DNA of 64,000 nucleotides from Eremophila alpestris peregrina (lineage: Eukaryota; Chordata; Aves; Passeriformes; Alaudidae): assembly GCA_009792885.1 (NCBI GenBank), contig WMCF01000009.1:1279054-1343053 (forward strand). Direction: 5' to 3'. Both the position numbers and the translations under genes were made by a program. Below, piece after piece: positions 50,581 through 61,095 of this stretch; position 1 is the first letter of the stretch; each line of letters begins with the position of its first letter. The notes beneath the pieces were generated by a model that was not told the origin of the DNA, made no database searches, and worked only from the letters and a program-made list of their open reading frames with translations.

Positions 50581-51439
50581 GGTATGGAAAAAGCTTTTTT
50601 TCTTGGATCTCAATTTGACAGTCTGAAGGCTCACAGCTTATGCTAGCAGGCAGAGCACTACTTAAATACCAATTTCCTAAAGCTCAGATGAGGAAAACAT
50701 ACTATATTTTTTCTTCACGTATTTGGTCACTTTGTGGCTGGTCTGTTTGTATCAACGGGAAGCAGTTAATTTACACAGATAGTGCAGTATCAGAAATAGC
50801 AGCCCGTGGTGGATTCACTAAAATCACGTTGGAGGAGTTCCAATGTGGTCACATTGATTGTGGCATATGGAGAGGAATTGGGACTTGCAGATTGCCAGTC
50901 TAAGAACCATCTTTGGTTAGGAGTGTTTCCCACAGTTGGCCTCCTGTAGTCTTGAACTATGAGCAAAACATATTTTCTTGTGGAGCATATATTTTATTTT
51001 GTAAAGGAAGAGGAATTGGTGACCAACCAAAAACACCCCTCACCTACCCACCAGAAAAGTGGTGGTCTGGATAGCAGCAGAGGGCCGTGTGGGTGCAAGG
51101 CAGGCACTGGGAGGGCTTGGCTGCTGTGCTGTGGCCGGTGGCACCCAAGGCTGTGGATGCCCTTCTGAGGCACTGCACTTGTGGGTGAGCATGTGGCTGT
51201 GCCCTGGTGCTGCTGCTCAGGGAGTGTGTCTGTCCCAAGGGACACAAGGGATGACTGCCATCCCAGAGAGTGTGTGCACACCACATGTGTCCTGTCTTTG
51301 ATATTGAGCCCCTCAAGATTTGAATCAAACTTCACATTTTTTTAGTTGTTAATCAGTAGGCGTAGCTAGAGAGTTATGATTGAGCAATTGCATTGTGAAC
51401 GTTGTATGCTCGGCTAATTTTTTTGTTTTAAGGAAAAGA

Positions 51440-51852
51440 GAAGACAATTCCAAGATGAATGGACTGTCTGGATGAGAGCCACCATGAGTGAAGCCAGCAG
51501 AACTGAGCGGTAACTGGGGGAAAGGTAATTCCAGCTGTGGGCGATCGCGACCACCTACTCAAAACAGACCCCAGACTCAAATGGGCAGAACGGAGCCTGT
51601 GTACTAATTAGCATGACAAGTGAGAGGTATGACTAGCAAATATGGGGCCGAGTACTAATTAGTAGAAAAATTATGCAATTTGTAGCCAATGAAAGGCGGT
51701 GCCTTTGTTAAAATGTAATGAACAGTGTAAAGTTTTGATGACCTAGCTTTCCTGGGTTACCTGGCTCCCTGCTTGGCGCAGACCAGAAGAAAACAAAGCA
51801 GCGCCTCGCCCCGTTAACGAGGGCCCGGTAACGAGGGCCGTGCCCACAGGCG
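51440..51852 (+). mobile_element. Solo LTR B, same family as LTR A
   Basis: Shares with LTR A, in the same order, GGAAAGGTAATTCC, ACTCAAA blocks, ACTAATTAGCATGA, TACTAATTAGTA, TTGTAGCCAATGAA, GCCTTTGTTAAAATGTA, CTGGCTCCCTGC/TTGGCGCAGA and CGCCTCGCC. The LTR A TATA box is replaced here by TAATGAAC, and the AATAAA position reads AACAAA, so both core signals have decayed; a CCAAT box (51686-51690) remains. No internal retroviral genes are adjacent. It ends at or inside the FAM221A CpG island, in sense orientation to FAM221A, about 340 nt upstream of the start codon. Confidence 0.7.
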
Positions 51853-51939
51853 GCGCGGGGCCCGCAGCGCCGCACACCCTCCGGAGCCGCGCGTTCGCCG
51901 GCCGCCCGTGCGGAGCGTGCTGCGGAGAGCCGCCGGGTG

Positions 51940-52112
51940 CCTCCCGCCTGTCCCCCGCCTGTCCCCCTCCTTCCCCTGCCTGTTCCCCCCGTCCCCCACC
52001 TTTCTTTTGCCTGTCCCCCGCCTTTCCTCCGCCTGTCCCCCCACGTCCCCCACCTTTCTCCTGCCTGTCCCCCGCCTTTGCCACGCCTGCCTCCCGGTGC
52101 CTCCCGGTGCCT
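51940..52112. repeat. C/T-rich minisatellite-like tract upstream of the FAM221A ATG
   Basis: Degenerate tandem units around CGCCTGTCCCCC and CACCTTTC, ending with CTCCCGGTGC repeated. Nearly all bases on the plus strand are pyrimidine, so the minus strand is G-rich. It lies within the promoter or 5' UTR. Confidence 0.85.
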
Positions 52113-52190
52113 CCCGCTTGCCGCTCTCCGTGCGCGGGCGCCGCCGGGGCCCTGCCGGTTGCCGGCCCCTGCCCCGGGCGCGCAGCGGGC

Positions 52191-52246
52191 ATGGAGCGGC
52201 TGCAGGTGGATGCGCAGGCCCTGGAGGAGTACGCGGAGTACCGGCG
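52191..52246 (+). CDS. FAM221A: FAM221A coding exon 1
   Basis: 56 nt encoding MERLQVDAQALEEYAEYR plus two bases of Arg, with donor CG|GTGAGG. The first six codons after MERL differ from human, while EYAEYRR matches the family. Confidence 0.93.
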
Positions 52247-55200
52247 GTGAGGGCGCAGGGGCGGCGCGCTGGGGTCGCTGGGGCGGGGGACGGGCGTTTC
52301 CAGCAGTGTTGCATCCTCTGTAGCCGGCCCGTGGCCCGCGAGTCCTCCGGGAGGGATGCTCGCCTCGGGCCCTCCTGAATTGAGCCGCAGGCACCGGCCG
52401 CCGCTCACTGCCGCAGTCGGAGGTGCCGAGGCTGGTGTGCCCTGGTGAGCGACGAGCTGCAAGCCTTGGCTGCCAGCAGTGCAGTCACGCATCGTCCCTC
52501 GCATCCAGGCCCTCCCGGCAGCGTGACATGTGCTGCGGGACGCCATCTGGTCTGCCAGTGGCATCCCTGCCCACGGCAGGGGCGCTGGAATTAGGTAGTC
52601 CATAAGGTCCAATCCAAACCATTATTTGATAATCTGCCAGCCGTACTGCTCTTTCAGAATACACGGGCTTCTGTGCATCGTGAGTTCAAAGTTTTGCCTT
52701 GTATAAATCCCCTACACTGCTGCGTGTCTTTGCTAATCTTGTCAGCAGTCCTCTAGAAAGGCTGAACAAAAATAAACACAGTCTTTGTGCTGAGATGAGA
52801 TCTTAGTTTAGTTTAGGAAAACCTTGAGTAAAACACCAGAGGAAGGCACAGTGGTATTTCTTACATAAGATGTGCAGTGATTCAGTGGGTGTTGGCTGGG
52901 TTGACGTGCAAATGACAGCGTTGTGTTGGCACACTGTTCTGGTGCTGTACAGTGCTGGCAGTGCACAAATCCACAGAATATTTGACAAAGAATCACTCCT
53001 TCAGCATGTTTTAGCATATCAAATAAAAACTGAAATATTTACAGACATTCATGAAATCACTTTCAGCACAGGTAAGTGCTGCAGTTAAGTCTCAATTGTA
53101 TTTTACAGATTTTATTTGTTGTCCTAAATTGTTTCCATAAATGCAGAATTTGGTTGCTCCTGCAGAGTTCCAGCCATTCAGTTACCTTGAATTTGAACAC
53201 AGCTTAAACAAATAGGCTTGTCTGAATTGAGGGATACAGCCCCACCAGCTTCAGCTACAAAAACTAACATTGTCTTCTTGCAAATCAGAATGCAACTTGG
53301 ATGTGGTGTTTGTTACTTTGATAGCCGTGGGGTTACTTGCTTGCAGCTGAATACTCAGACTAGACTAAGATTAATCTCCTTTTACAAGTTTGCAGTAAAG
53401 TTGGGTGTGGATGAGTGAAGTGATTTGCCAGAGGTCAGTCAAGAAGTCTGAGGCAGATCTGGCTGATTACATGACTCTCGATGCTCATTGTTTTTGTTTT
53501 GTTTTTTTTTTTTTCCCTCAAAAAAAACCCTGCTAGTTTGCTGTATTAATTTTGTCCTTCTCTCTTAGAACTGGTTTTCAGTCCATCAGAGCAAATTTTT
53601 AAAAGAGCATTGTTCAAAACACACTCTCTAAAAATCAGCTATAGTTCTGTTAAATTATTAGCAGAGTAATATGAAATACAAGATTTGTTTTGCATTTACA
53701 GAAAAAGTTCTGTTATATATTATTTAAAAAAATAATACCTGGAGAAACCTAGTTTAATTGTCTTAATTTTCTAATGGCTTTTTAAATGCCATGTGTACAG
53801 AATTGTAGGTGATGATGACGGAGGAAAGCTCTTTACTCCTGAGGAATATGAGGAGTACAAAAGAAAAGTTTTACCAGCTCGGCTAAAGAACAGGCTGTAT
53901 GTGAGCTGGAGATCACCAACTGGCATGGACTGCAAGCTTGTGGGACCAGAGACACTGTGCTTTTGCACTCACCGGTGGGTAGCTTCCCTTCTTTTGCACT
54001 TCAGTATTTTTAAAAGTCAGGAAAGTGTGAAATATTCCCAGACACATTACAGCAGCACATAGGCATGTTTATTTAATGTTTAAGGGTTGAGAAAATTAGG
54101 TTTTAAATAGTAAGAACTGTTTGTAAATGCAAATGTCAATATATTTTTGAGACTGAAATGATTTTGTAGTCTCAATAAATTCAGCTGTGAGGCATGAGTT
54201 AATGTAGATCACATTGATCCTGGTAGTGCTCTCAAAATGAAACATAAGGATATGTGATATTTATGTAATGAATAGATGTAAATCCACCTGCTATTATTGC
54301 ATTTAATTGAAAATTAACAATTAAGAGTAAACAGTACAATTAAAACTACTTCAAAATAGAACTTGTGAAGTAAATTAAGCCTTTCAGGTAGTTTTCTGCA
54401 AAATAACACTACCAAGGTTACAAAAGTTACTAATTTTCCTGTTTTAGGTATAAACAGCACAAGACAGACTACGAGGTGCTTCCCCAGGAGCACCCCATCC
54501 GTGTGCCTTGCAGGGTGAAAGGCTGCCCGTGCCAGTGCTTCCAGTTTGTGCCCCTGAACGGCACACAGCCCGTCCGCTGCCGCTGCAAGCACTTCCCTGA
54601 CCAGCACAGCCCTGCACCCGGCTTCCCCTGCAACTCCTGTGAGTTACTGCTGGCCTTGCAGCATCCTTTGCCAGGGAACTCGGCAGGAACAGCGTGTGAG
54701 GGATCTGTGCTCTGCCCAGGGTGGTGGGTGCCTGCTGCTCTTGTCACCAGTGTGTATTTTCATCCTTGAGGAAGGATGACAAGTGGGAGGGAAGACATCA
54801 CCTTTTGCACAGGAGGGTTTAGAGCAACATCCTTAGTTTCCCCAGATCCTGTGAAGGAGCTGAATGCTTCACATGGATGCTTGTGGAGACAGATGCCTGA
54901 AGATAGACAGTATGAAAGCACCCTGTTTGCAGTTTGTCACTTCCAGCTGCATACATGTGCCTTTTCTACCTGAACTTGGTAGTTTGAGAAGTGTTGATCT
55001 CCATTCCTCTGTTGTCTAGTTGACTAAAACATTAACATATGTCTTTCTGAACTCAGCTGGAAGCAGTACTCTGTTCCCAAGTAATCCTATTGCTAGCACT
55101 CTAAGTGGTTCATGACCATATAGATTGTGGGTTCAGTAATGCAAATGGGAATGAAATTTCAACAAGATCTTAGAGAAGGGATTAAGAGGAAGCTTTTTGC

Positions 55201-58200
55201 TACAGTTGTTTGAGGTTAATGTTATGAAACAACAGTAATTATTAACCACAGGAAATAAATAATGGATAAACATGTTTTAGTTTGAAACCTCAAATTACAT
55301 AAGATGAAGATTTTTTTTTTTTTTGCTGGAGTTCTGTACTGTTATTAAATTTCTTTCATGGATTGTCTCTATGTTTTTACAGAAAAAAACCTGTAAATAG
55401 CTTTTGCTGGTTGAGAATCATATCCCACAGAATAAACCATAAAATCTCTATTTGACAACCTTTCAAGAATTTGCACTAAGGAATGTGAAAATCCTAGATA
55501 TGCAGCTGGATAATTCAGACTGAATCCATGGAACACAATGTTTTCAATATTAATATATATGATGCCTTTTGCTTAGTGTTTCTCACCAGACACTTCTGAG
55601 GGCTTCACAGATTTTGCAAGAATTGCTTCTAATTTGGAACTTGTTTTAGTATAGTGGTATTAGTTTTGCCTGGTGTTGATAAATCTAACGTGACAGATAA
55701 GTTGTAACTGAAAAACTTAACTTTATATATGCTTTATAATATGTATATATTGCATATACTGTATCCTGTGTCCAAATATAGAGTTCTGTTACTGATGAGT
55801 GCCCAAAATAATATGAAAAAACCTTAAACATTTTCAAGATTGTGATCAACATATTCCAAAAGACTTCAAGAAATCTTTCATGGGGCTCCACAAAATGAAC
55901 CGTGAGCTGGAAGCAGGGTAGTCTGTGTAATGAAACATTTGCAACATCACTTCCTCAATTTCTTGGTCACATCATTGCTCCAAAGGGGCTCGGATGGCAG
56001 TTTTAGATGTAGCTAGGGCAGACAGGTCACTTTACTCTGTTTCTGAATGTCACATAACATTTGTATAACTATTTCAATTACATCCTGTGGCTTGGTAAGC
56101 TAAAAAACCCCCTGAAAGTCAGTCTAATGATACTCCTGTGTAGAATTCATTTTGCAGTCTCTAACTGCTAATGAGAAAATTTTGCTAATTTTAAAAGACA
56201 TTTAAATTGTGATTTGTGTAATGAATTGTGATACTGCGTTTCTTAGCCCTGCAACATTGATATAGCCCTGCTATACACCTTTGGAGGGAATGCTGCCAAA
56301 ATGATGGCAGATTGTCAGCTTTACCCAGTGTCAGAACTTCTTTTCCTTTTATTTGTTGTAAATGAATGGAGAGGTGTGTTGCTAATGACAATGAACACAA
56401 GTTGCAACACAGGAAATACAGTTAGATATCAGAAAAGAAATTTCTGATCCAGCATTGGTCCAGGCTGCTCAGAGAGGTGGAATCTCCATCCTCAGAGGTA
56501 CCTGAAACTCGGCTCAGTAGGATCCTCTGATGGCACAGCCCCCATGATCTAATCCCAAGAGCCATCCTTTCTCTTTTTATACAGCCTTTTCCTACAGCTG
56601 GATGCTTAAATCCCATCACCATCTCACTCATTTCTTTGTTTCTTAGGTTCCAAGTGCTCAGGCTTTCACAGCTGCTTTACCTGTGCCTGTGGCCAGCCAG
56701 CGTATGCCCACGAAACAGTTGTGGAAACGAAAGAGGAGCGCTTGGCCCAAGGGAAGCCCGTGGGGCAGGATGTTCCCTACGCTGCCATGGGAGGGCTGAC
56801 TGGTTTCAGCTCACTGGCAGAAGGCTACATGAGGCTCGATGACAGTGGAATAGGTATGTGCAGCTGAGCTGAGATGAAATTTTAATGCTCATTCCAAGTT
56901 TTGAAAAGTACTGAATTGAAATAGAGTTTCAAAGTTTGAAGGCAAATTGGATGAATAGAACTGCAGAAAGACTGTTCCTTTCCAGGTGTCCTCAAGTGTT
57001 AAGGGGATCACATTGTCCTACTCCCTGTAGTGAGTTGATAAAAAACTATTTTTCAACAATTCTGGTGTTCAACCCACTTGCTTCTGCTTGAAATGCAGCA
57101 TGCCCTTTAGAGAGAAGCTGTAATTTATGATACTTCCTGTAACCTAATACTTCCATGTTCATTTATGTTGGTCCTTTAGCCTAATACTGCCCAGGTATTT
57201 CTTGGATTATATATTTACAGCATTTTTGTTTCCAAACTCAAAGGTTAAGAGCTGTTCAGCATAAAAAAAAAAGATAATTTGTAGACCTTCTTAACAGACA
57301 TGTTAGTTGGTCTTGATACTTTTTCTGTTCTGTGATTTTGTGTCACTTAATAACACATGTGTTCTGTCTCAAAATACTGTTTTATCTATTATTGCCACAT
57401 ACCCATTATTTATTTTCTAAATTCTGATATGCATTCCTGGATTTGTCTGAAGTTTAGAAACTAGAACTTTACTGTAGTAATTGAAGAAACAAAGCTTTTC
57501 AATCCTTTTGAAGCCATCCTTGTAATGCTTTTGTTAACTCCAGTTTATGGGGCCTGCGCTGAGAGAGCTGTAGATAATAATCTGTAACCTTGTTTTGACC
57601 CCAGCACATGTATTAGGACTGTATCTTCTGGAGTTAATTATTGTTTTCATTCAACTTATTCTCTGACAGGTGCTCCTTCTGCTGAACTTTTAGAAGCCCC
57701 CATTACTAGCATGGATCATCCATTTCTAAAAGCATTTCAGGGGCCTTCGAGTTCCACTCAAACCATGCCACAAATAGCAGGTGATGTATTAGTAGGGTAA
57801 TACTGTTATACAAAAAGTATTTAATATAAAATTAATCGATTTTATTAATGAATTGAAGGATGCTCAGGGCATCAAAATGAATGTTGAAGCTTTGCTATGT
57901 GATAAGTTAGTACAACATTCATGTACTTCAAATGCTTAGAATAACTTAATGCTTGTTATTTTGGCTTGTGATGTGTTTTTTACCTTAAATTGTTTTTTCT
58001 TAGTGTTTGTTATCTTTCCCATCAATGGTGTTACATATTCACTGGATGAGTTTTTAAAATTCTTAATTCCCCTTAGAAACTGATCATAACTGAATGGGTT
58101 GAACATATTCAGCACAATTCTGTGAAACTGCCTTCTGTCAGTAGAATATGGATCACTTACACTTATTTTATGTCCCTTATTTAGTACAACAATTTAGCAA

Positions 58201-60268
58201 TTAATATTACTGTTAAACTCCTTTAAGACAATTTATAATAGGTGCAAACCTAGACTAAAAGGTTTCTCTTTGCTCCCAAATGCTGGGTTTTGTACTTGCC
58301 CATAAAGGGAAGCTCCCATTTTAAATGGGTTTTGCTAAATGTAAAACATAACTAATGGAATAACAAGTATCATTAATAAAAAAGGGGCTTTGTTTTTTGT
58401 TTATGTTTTGTTTGTCAGGTAGTTCAAGTGCCACAGGGCAAGTTTCTCATGGAAAACAATCAGAAGCTGATGACATGGCTTACTTTGAAAAACGTTATCA
58501 AGAACGGGCAAGTTACTGCATTTACTGCTTAATTTAAATACACTTTCACAAGAGCATGTCTAAAACCAATACATGTATGGTTTAAGTGGCATATAAATGC
58601 ATTATAATTCCTTCTCAATTCCTGAGAAAGCTAGCTTCTTAACATAAATTTTAAAATACAGTTATGAGCTACTACAGGATTTCAGAGGTCAGTCATGTGT
58701 GGGATGGCATTTACCTTAACCAGGCAGATTTTTATTGAGGTAACTCTCTATTACAGAAAACCAAAGCTTTTTACTATGTGACAAAAAGAAACAATGATGC
58801 AGAATCACAGAAACTCCCCTGTGACATTTAGGAATGTGTGTTTGCTACTTCATTTAAAACATTTTAGAATTACTGTTTTTTTAAATGACTGTCTGTGTAA
58901 GTTTGGCTACATTTGGTCTGTCTTTCTTAGATGATCTGTATCACTCACTTAGAGGTGCCTCCTCCACCACACTGACTATCTTTAATTTAAATGTCCTGTA
59001 GTGTAGGTTATTCTCATATTTAAATACCTGTTCTTTCCTCACATTAGCCCTTAGCTCCATCATCTCAGCTGAAGTATGTCTCGACTGTTTATGAATTCTT
59101 TTGTAAATGTTGCATAATTAACTTTTTCAGTCTAAACTGTTTTGCTATTTTGCTTGCTGGCTTGCAACAAGATGTTTGTTAAGAAGAAAGCTGTTCTAGC
59201 TTTATGAAATTCAAAATAAATTTCTTTGTTTTGTAAATCATCACAAAATATGGACAGATGTTACAAATATTACATTGTTTCATAGAAAACATCAAATTCA
59301 AATTTCTCCATTTCTTTTCCCCTCAAAGATTTTATTTTTTTGCAAAAGGTAGTAGGAATTTTAGATAAAAACCTCGAGCCTCCGAAGGGGGAAAGGTGTT
59401 TTAAAATGCATTTTTGTGTAGACCAACAGCATTTGCTTAGCAGTAAGTTCATTTGTAGACATCCCAATGAGATCCTGTTTCCTTTTGATATTATTTGATG
59501 ATCAGAAAAAACATGTTAATTCTTTTTTTCTTGCATTTTTAATAGCAGCATATGTGTTAGAGGGGATGCAAAAGTCTCCACATCCCTTTTATAGAATTGA
59601 TTTCATTCACTAGTGTAACAGTACTTGAGAAAAATCATGGCTTCTGAAACCAACAGGTATATTTGTTTGGATTAATGGTCTTACTGTGAAATGACAAAGT
59701 GAAATGATAAATTTTACCAAGCAACAAGAGCCTGTTGTGTAGAAAAAAAATCTTCCAGGAGGAAGTCATGGCCTTGTGGGTCAGCAGGGAGACTCTGAGA
59801 TGAAGGTTCAGCACACAAATATTTGGTTTTATGTGTGCTGGTTCCTCTAACTGTGTCTGTTGGACATCTGCAATAAAACTGCTCCACCTTTCATTGACAT
59901 AGAGATAAATCCGTGAGCACTGGTGAGGGAGACTTAAATACCTGGATTGCCATTATCAGAGATAAGGCAGCCTGGTTTCAGTGGGGGAGGAGCTGTAGTG
60001 CCATGGAAGTGCTCCTTTGCCTCGCGGTGCAAAGGTAAGCAGTGCTAGGCTGGGATAATAATGCTGTGTACCTTCCTCTACTCTGTGTATCACCCTGGTA
60101 ACTTTGTGGCTGGATGTAGAAATTTAATATTGCGTTGTTAGCCAATTTGCAAATCAATGTTTGAACCACTGCTGGTGTCTTTTGTTGTTACAGCTGAAAA
60201 TGGAGAAAGCTGCCAAGCGGAAAGAGAGGAATCCAGTGCATCAAAGAAGCCATGAGATTAATAAATAA
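52191..60268 (+). CDS. FAM221A: FAM221A, 7 coding exons
   Basis: Coding exons are 52191-52246, 53801-53974, 54448-54638, 56647-56853, 57670-57780, 58419-58507 and 60194-60268. They sum to 903 nt, or 300 residues plus stop; the human protein is 298. The N-terminus reads MERLQVDAQALEEYAEYRRI, followed by the conserved GGKLFTPEEYEEYKRKVLPA block. A Cys/His-rich core spans about residues 63-162. It has 15 cysteines, including C72-x-C74, C103-x-C105-x-C107, C121-x-C123, C138-x2-C141-x2-C144 and C150-x2-C153-x-C155, and looks metal-binding. A conserved AAMGGLTGFSSLAEGYMRLD block follows, then a low-complexity linker and a charged helix (DMAYFEKRYQERLKMEKAAK). The family (FAM221) has no established biochemical function. 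The C-terminal residues after about 288 diverge from human. Six junctions are in phase; intron 6 uses a GC donor. FAM221B is less likely because of the neighbouring genes. Confidence 0.96.
52247..53800 (+). other. FAM221A: FAM221A intron 1
   Basis: 1.55 kb intron from GTGAGG to TGTACAG. It includes the end of the CpG island, a CR1 3' terminal fragment (52560-52640) and a T-run near 53499-53514. Nothing else was seen. Confidence 0.8.
52560..52640 (+). mobile_element. CR1 LINE 3' terminal fragment
   Basis: CATCCCTGCCCACGGCAGGG, a TTGGAA-like GCTGGAATTAGGTAGTCC, then ATAAGGTCCAATCCAAACCA and a decayed terminal repeat (TTATTTGATAATCTG). These correspond in order to the last about 80 nt of CR1. 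The fragment is old and diverged. Confidence 0.75.
53801..53974 (+). CDS. FAM221A: FAM221A coding exon 2
   Basis: 174 nt encoding IVGDDDGGKLFTPEEYEEYK to LCFCTH plus two bases of Arg, highly similar to human. Acceptor TGTACAG, donor CG|GTGGGT. Confidence 0.97.
53975..54447 (+). other. FAM221A: FAM221A intron 2
   Basis: 473-nt AT-rich intron from GTGGGT to TTTTAG. Nothing notable was seen. Confidence 0.9.
54448..54638 (+). CDS. FAM221A: FAM221A coding exon 3 (Cys/His-rich core)
   Basis: 191 nt encoding YKQHKTDYEVLPQEHPIRVP and on to GFPCNS plus one base of Cys. It carries C98, C103, C105, C107, C121, C123 and C138. Its GC content is clearly higher than that of the flanking introns. Donor T|GTGAGT. 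Confidence 0.97.
54639..56646 (+). other. FAM221A: FAM221A intron 3
   Basis: 2.0 kb intron from GTGAGT to TTCTTAG. A CR1 fragment lies at 56445-56575, ending about 70 nt before the exon 4 acceptor. No other element was recognised. Confidence 0.85.
56445..56575 (+). mobile_element. CR1 LINE fragment near the FAM221A exon 4 acceptor
   Basis: CAGGCTGCTCAGAGAGGTGG, AATCTCCATCCTCAGAGGTA and CCTGAAACTCGGCT match, in order, the CR1 region just upstream of its 3' terminus, in sense orientation. The 3' end beyond GGATCC is unclear. Confidence 0.75.
56647..56853 (+). CDS. FAM221A: FAM221A coding exon 4
   Basis: 207 nt. It completes Cys141 and encodes SKCSGFHSCFTCACGQPAYA, VVETKEERLAQGKPVGQD and AAMGGLTGFSSLAEGYMRLD, ending DSGI plus one base. 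This is the most conserved part of the family. Acceptor TTCTTAG, donor G|GTATGT. Confidence 0.97.
56854..57669 (+). other. FAM221A: FAM221A intron 4
   Basis: 816-nt AT-rich intron from GTATGT to CTGACAG. Nothing notable was seen. Confidence 0.88.
57670..57780 (+). CDS. FAM221A: FAM221A coding exon 5
   Basis: 111 nt encoding APSAELLEAPITSMDHPFLK and AFQGPSSSTQTMPQIA. It matches the human VEFLESPITAVDSPFLKAFQ region. Donor G|GTGATG. Confidence 0.93.
57781..58418 (+). other. FAM221A: FAM221A intron 5
   Basis: 638-nt AT-rich intron from GTGATG to TTTGTCAG. Nothing notable was seen. Confidence 0.85.
58419..58507 (+). CDS. FAM221A: FAM221A coding exon 6, followed by a GC donor
   Basis: 89 nt encoding SSSATGQVSHGKQSEADDMA and YFEKRYQER. 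The conserved YQER-x-KMEKAAK motif requires the exon to end at CGG 58507, directly before GCAAGT. The intron therefore begins with GC. No GT donor keeps the frame nearby. Confidence 0.92.
58508..60193 (+). other. FAM221A: FAM221A intron 6 (GC-AG intron)
   Basis: 1.7 kb intron with donor GCAAGT and acceptor TTGTTACAG. GCAAGT is the usual consensus for the minor GC-AG subclass spliced by the major spliceosome. No repeat was recognised inside. Confidence 0.88.
60194..60268 (+). CDS. FAM221A: FAM221A coding exon 7 and stop
   Basis: 75 nt encoding LKMEKAAKRKERNPVHQRSH and EINK, then TAA (60266-60268). The basic helix start matches human, but the final dozen residues do not. The stop codon is embedded in an AATAAATAAAT run, so a poly(A) hexamer overlaps the end of the coding frame. 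Confidence 0.92.
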   Translation: MKMEKAAKRKERNPVHQRSHEINK

Positions 60269-60440
60269 ATATTTATTATTTGGCACATTGTTCATTATTG
60301 CATCGAGTATTTTTCTCTGTGCCTACCCACTCACTTGTATTTATTAATTCATATTCATTTATATTGTTGTTGTGTTCCTTTGCTGAAATTAATTTTTAAT
60401 TATCCCATTGTAATAAAATTGGTTCTTTAATCAATGTGTT
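60269..60440 (+). other. FAM221A: FAM221A 3' UTR with poly(A) signal
   Basis: Short AT-rich 3' UTR. The hexamer AATAAA at 60412-60417 is followed by a T-rich and TGTGTTT stretch (60420-60440), which fits cleavage near 60435. Earlier hexamers at 60260-60269 overlap the stop codon. Confidence 0.65.
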
Positions 60441-60992
60441 TCTAATCTCCAGAACTGTTACACAAATAATTCTTTGAGAATGGAGAAGCATATTTAGAGA
60501 GTTGCAGGTCTGAGGGTTTAAGGTCTGAGAGAATAACCTTGCATTTAAATACTGGGTTGTAGGAGAGCAAAGAAAAGATACGTCTTATTCTTAGACTTTT
60601 ATGATACATTTTCTTTATTTGTAGAGTTCTTTAAACTCATCTTGGTTATTGATTTTATGTGGTGAGGTTTGTTCTGTTAATATTGACATTTTCATATGTT
60701 CTTTAAATCTTTTTCCCTTTATGTTGATTTCATCATCTCAACATAAAATTAAAACACATCCTTCTTCTCTCACACTTGTGTAGGCTCTGTTCTTGCCACC
60801 ATATAAATATTTTTATAAAACATGACATTCTGTACACTTGCAAACCCATTTCCACACTTATGGGCTACTTGAAGGGATCTTGTTTGTATACTTCATCCCA
60901 GATGGGTGGTACTCTTCTCCCAGTTCTATTTGTCTGTTAGTCTCTATAATAATTATTACATTAAACTTCTGAAAACCTTAACTGGAGATGGA

Positions 60993-61095
60993 TTTATAAC
61001 ATATAAATATATGTTATAAATTATTTATAGTATATAAATATAGATATATATAAGCATTGTAACTTATAAATAATGTTATTTATAGCATGTAAAGC
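60993..61095. repeat. AT-rich low-complexity block
   Basis: Repeated TATAAATA/TTATAAAT/ATATAT words with self-complementary segments such as ACATATAAATATATGT. It is likely a decayed AT microsatellite. Confidence 0.8.

Larger units (their letters stand above)
45671..51439. other. Intergenic, CCDC126 to FAM221A
   Basis: 5.8 kb without a recognised gene. It contains a GAT(A/T) microsatellite (46050-46147), poly-T tracts (50532-50580) and otherwise unremarkable AT-rich sequence. Open frames up to 126 codons (49670-50050 minus) and 113 codons (50994-51335 minus) show no domain. A GC-richer patch at 51050-51300 is unassigned. Confidence 0.6.
51780..52340 (+). promoter_or_regulatory. FAM221A: CpG-island promoter of FAM221A
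   Basis: A sharp rise in GC and CpG surrounds the FAM221A ATG at 52191. The 5' UTR is inferred to start somewhere between the LTR B remnant and the ATG. The large open frames here (up to 289 codons on the minus strand, 51743-52612) follow the repeated C-rich composition and are artefacts. Confidence 0.8.

Noticed and set aside
51708..52612. Overlapping open frames up to 289 codons on the minus strand and 156 on the plus strand
   Set aside because: They cover the FAM221A CpG island and its C/T-rich minisatellite. All frames are open together because of base composition, the proteins are low-complexity, and exon 1 of FAM221A occupies the same DNA.
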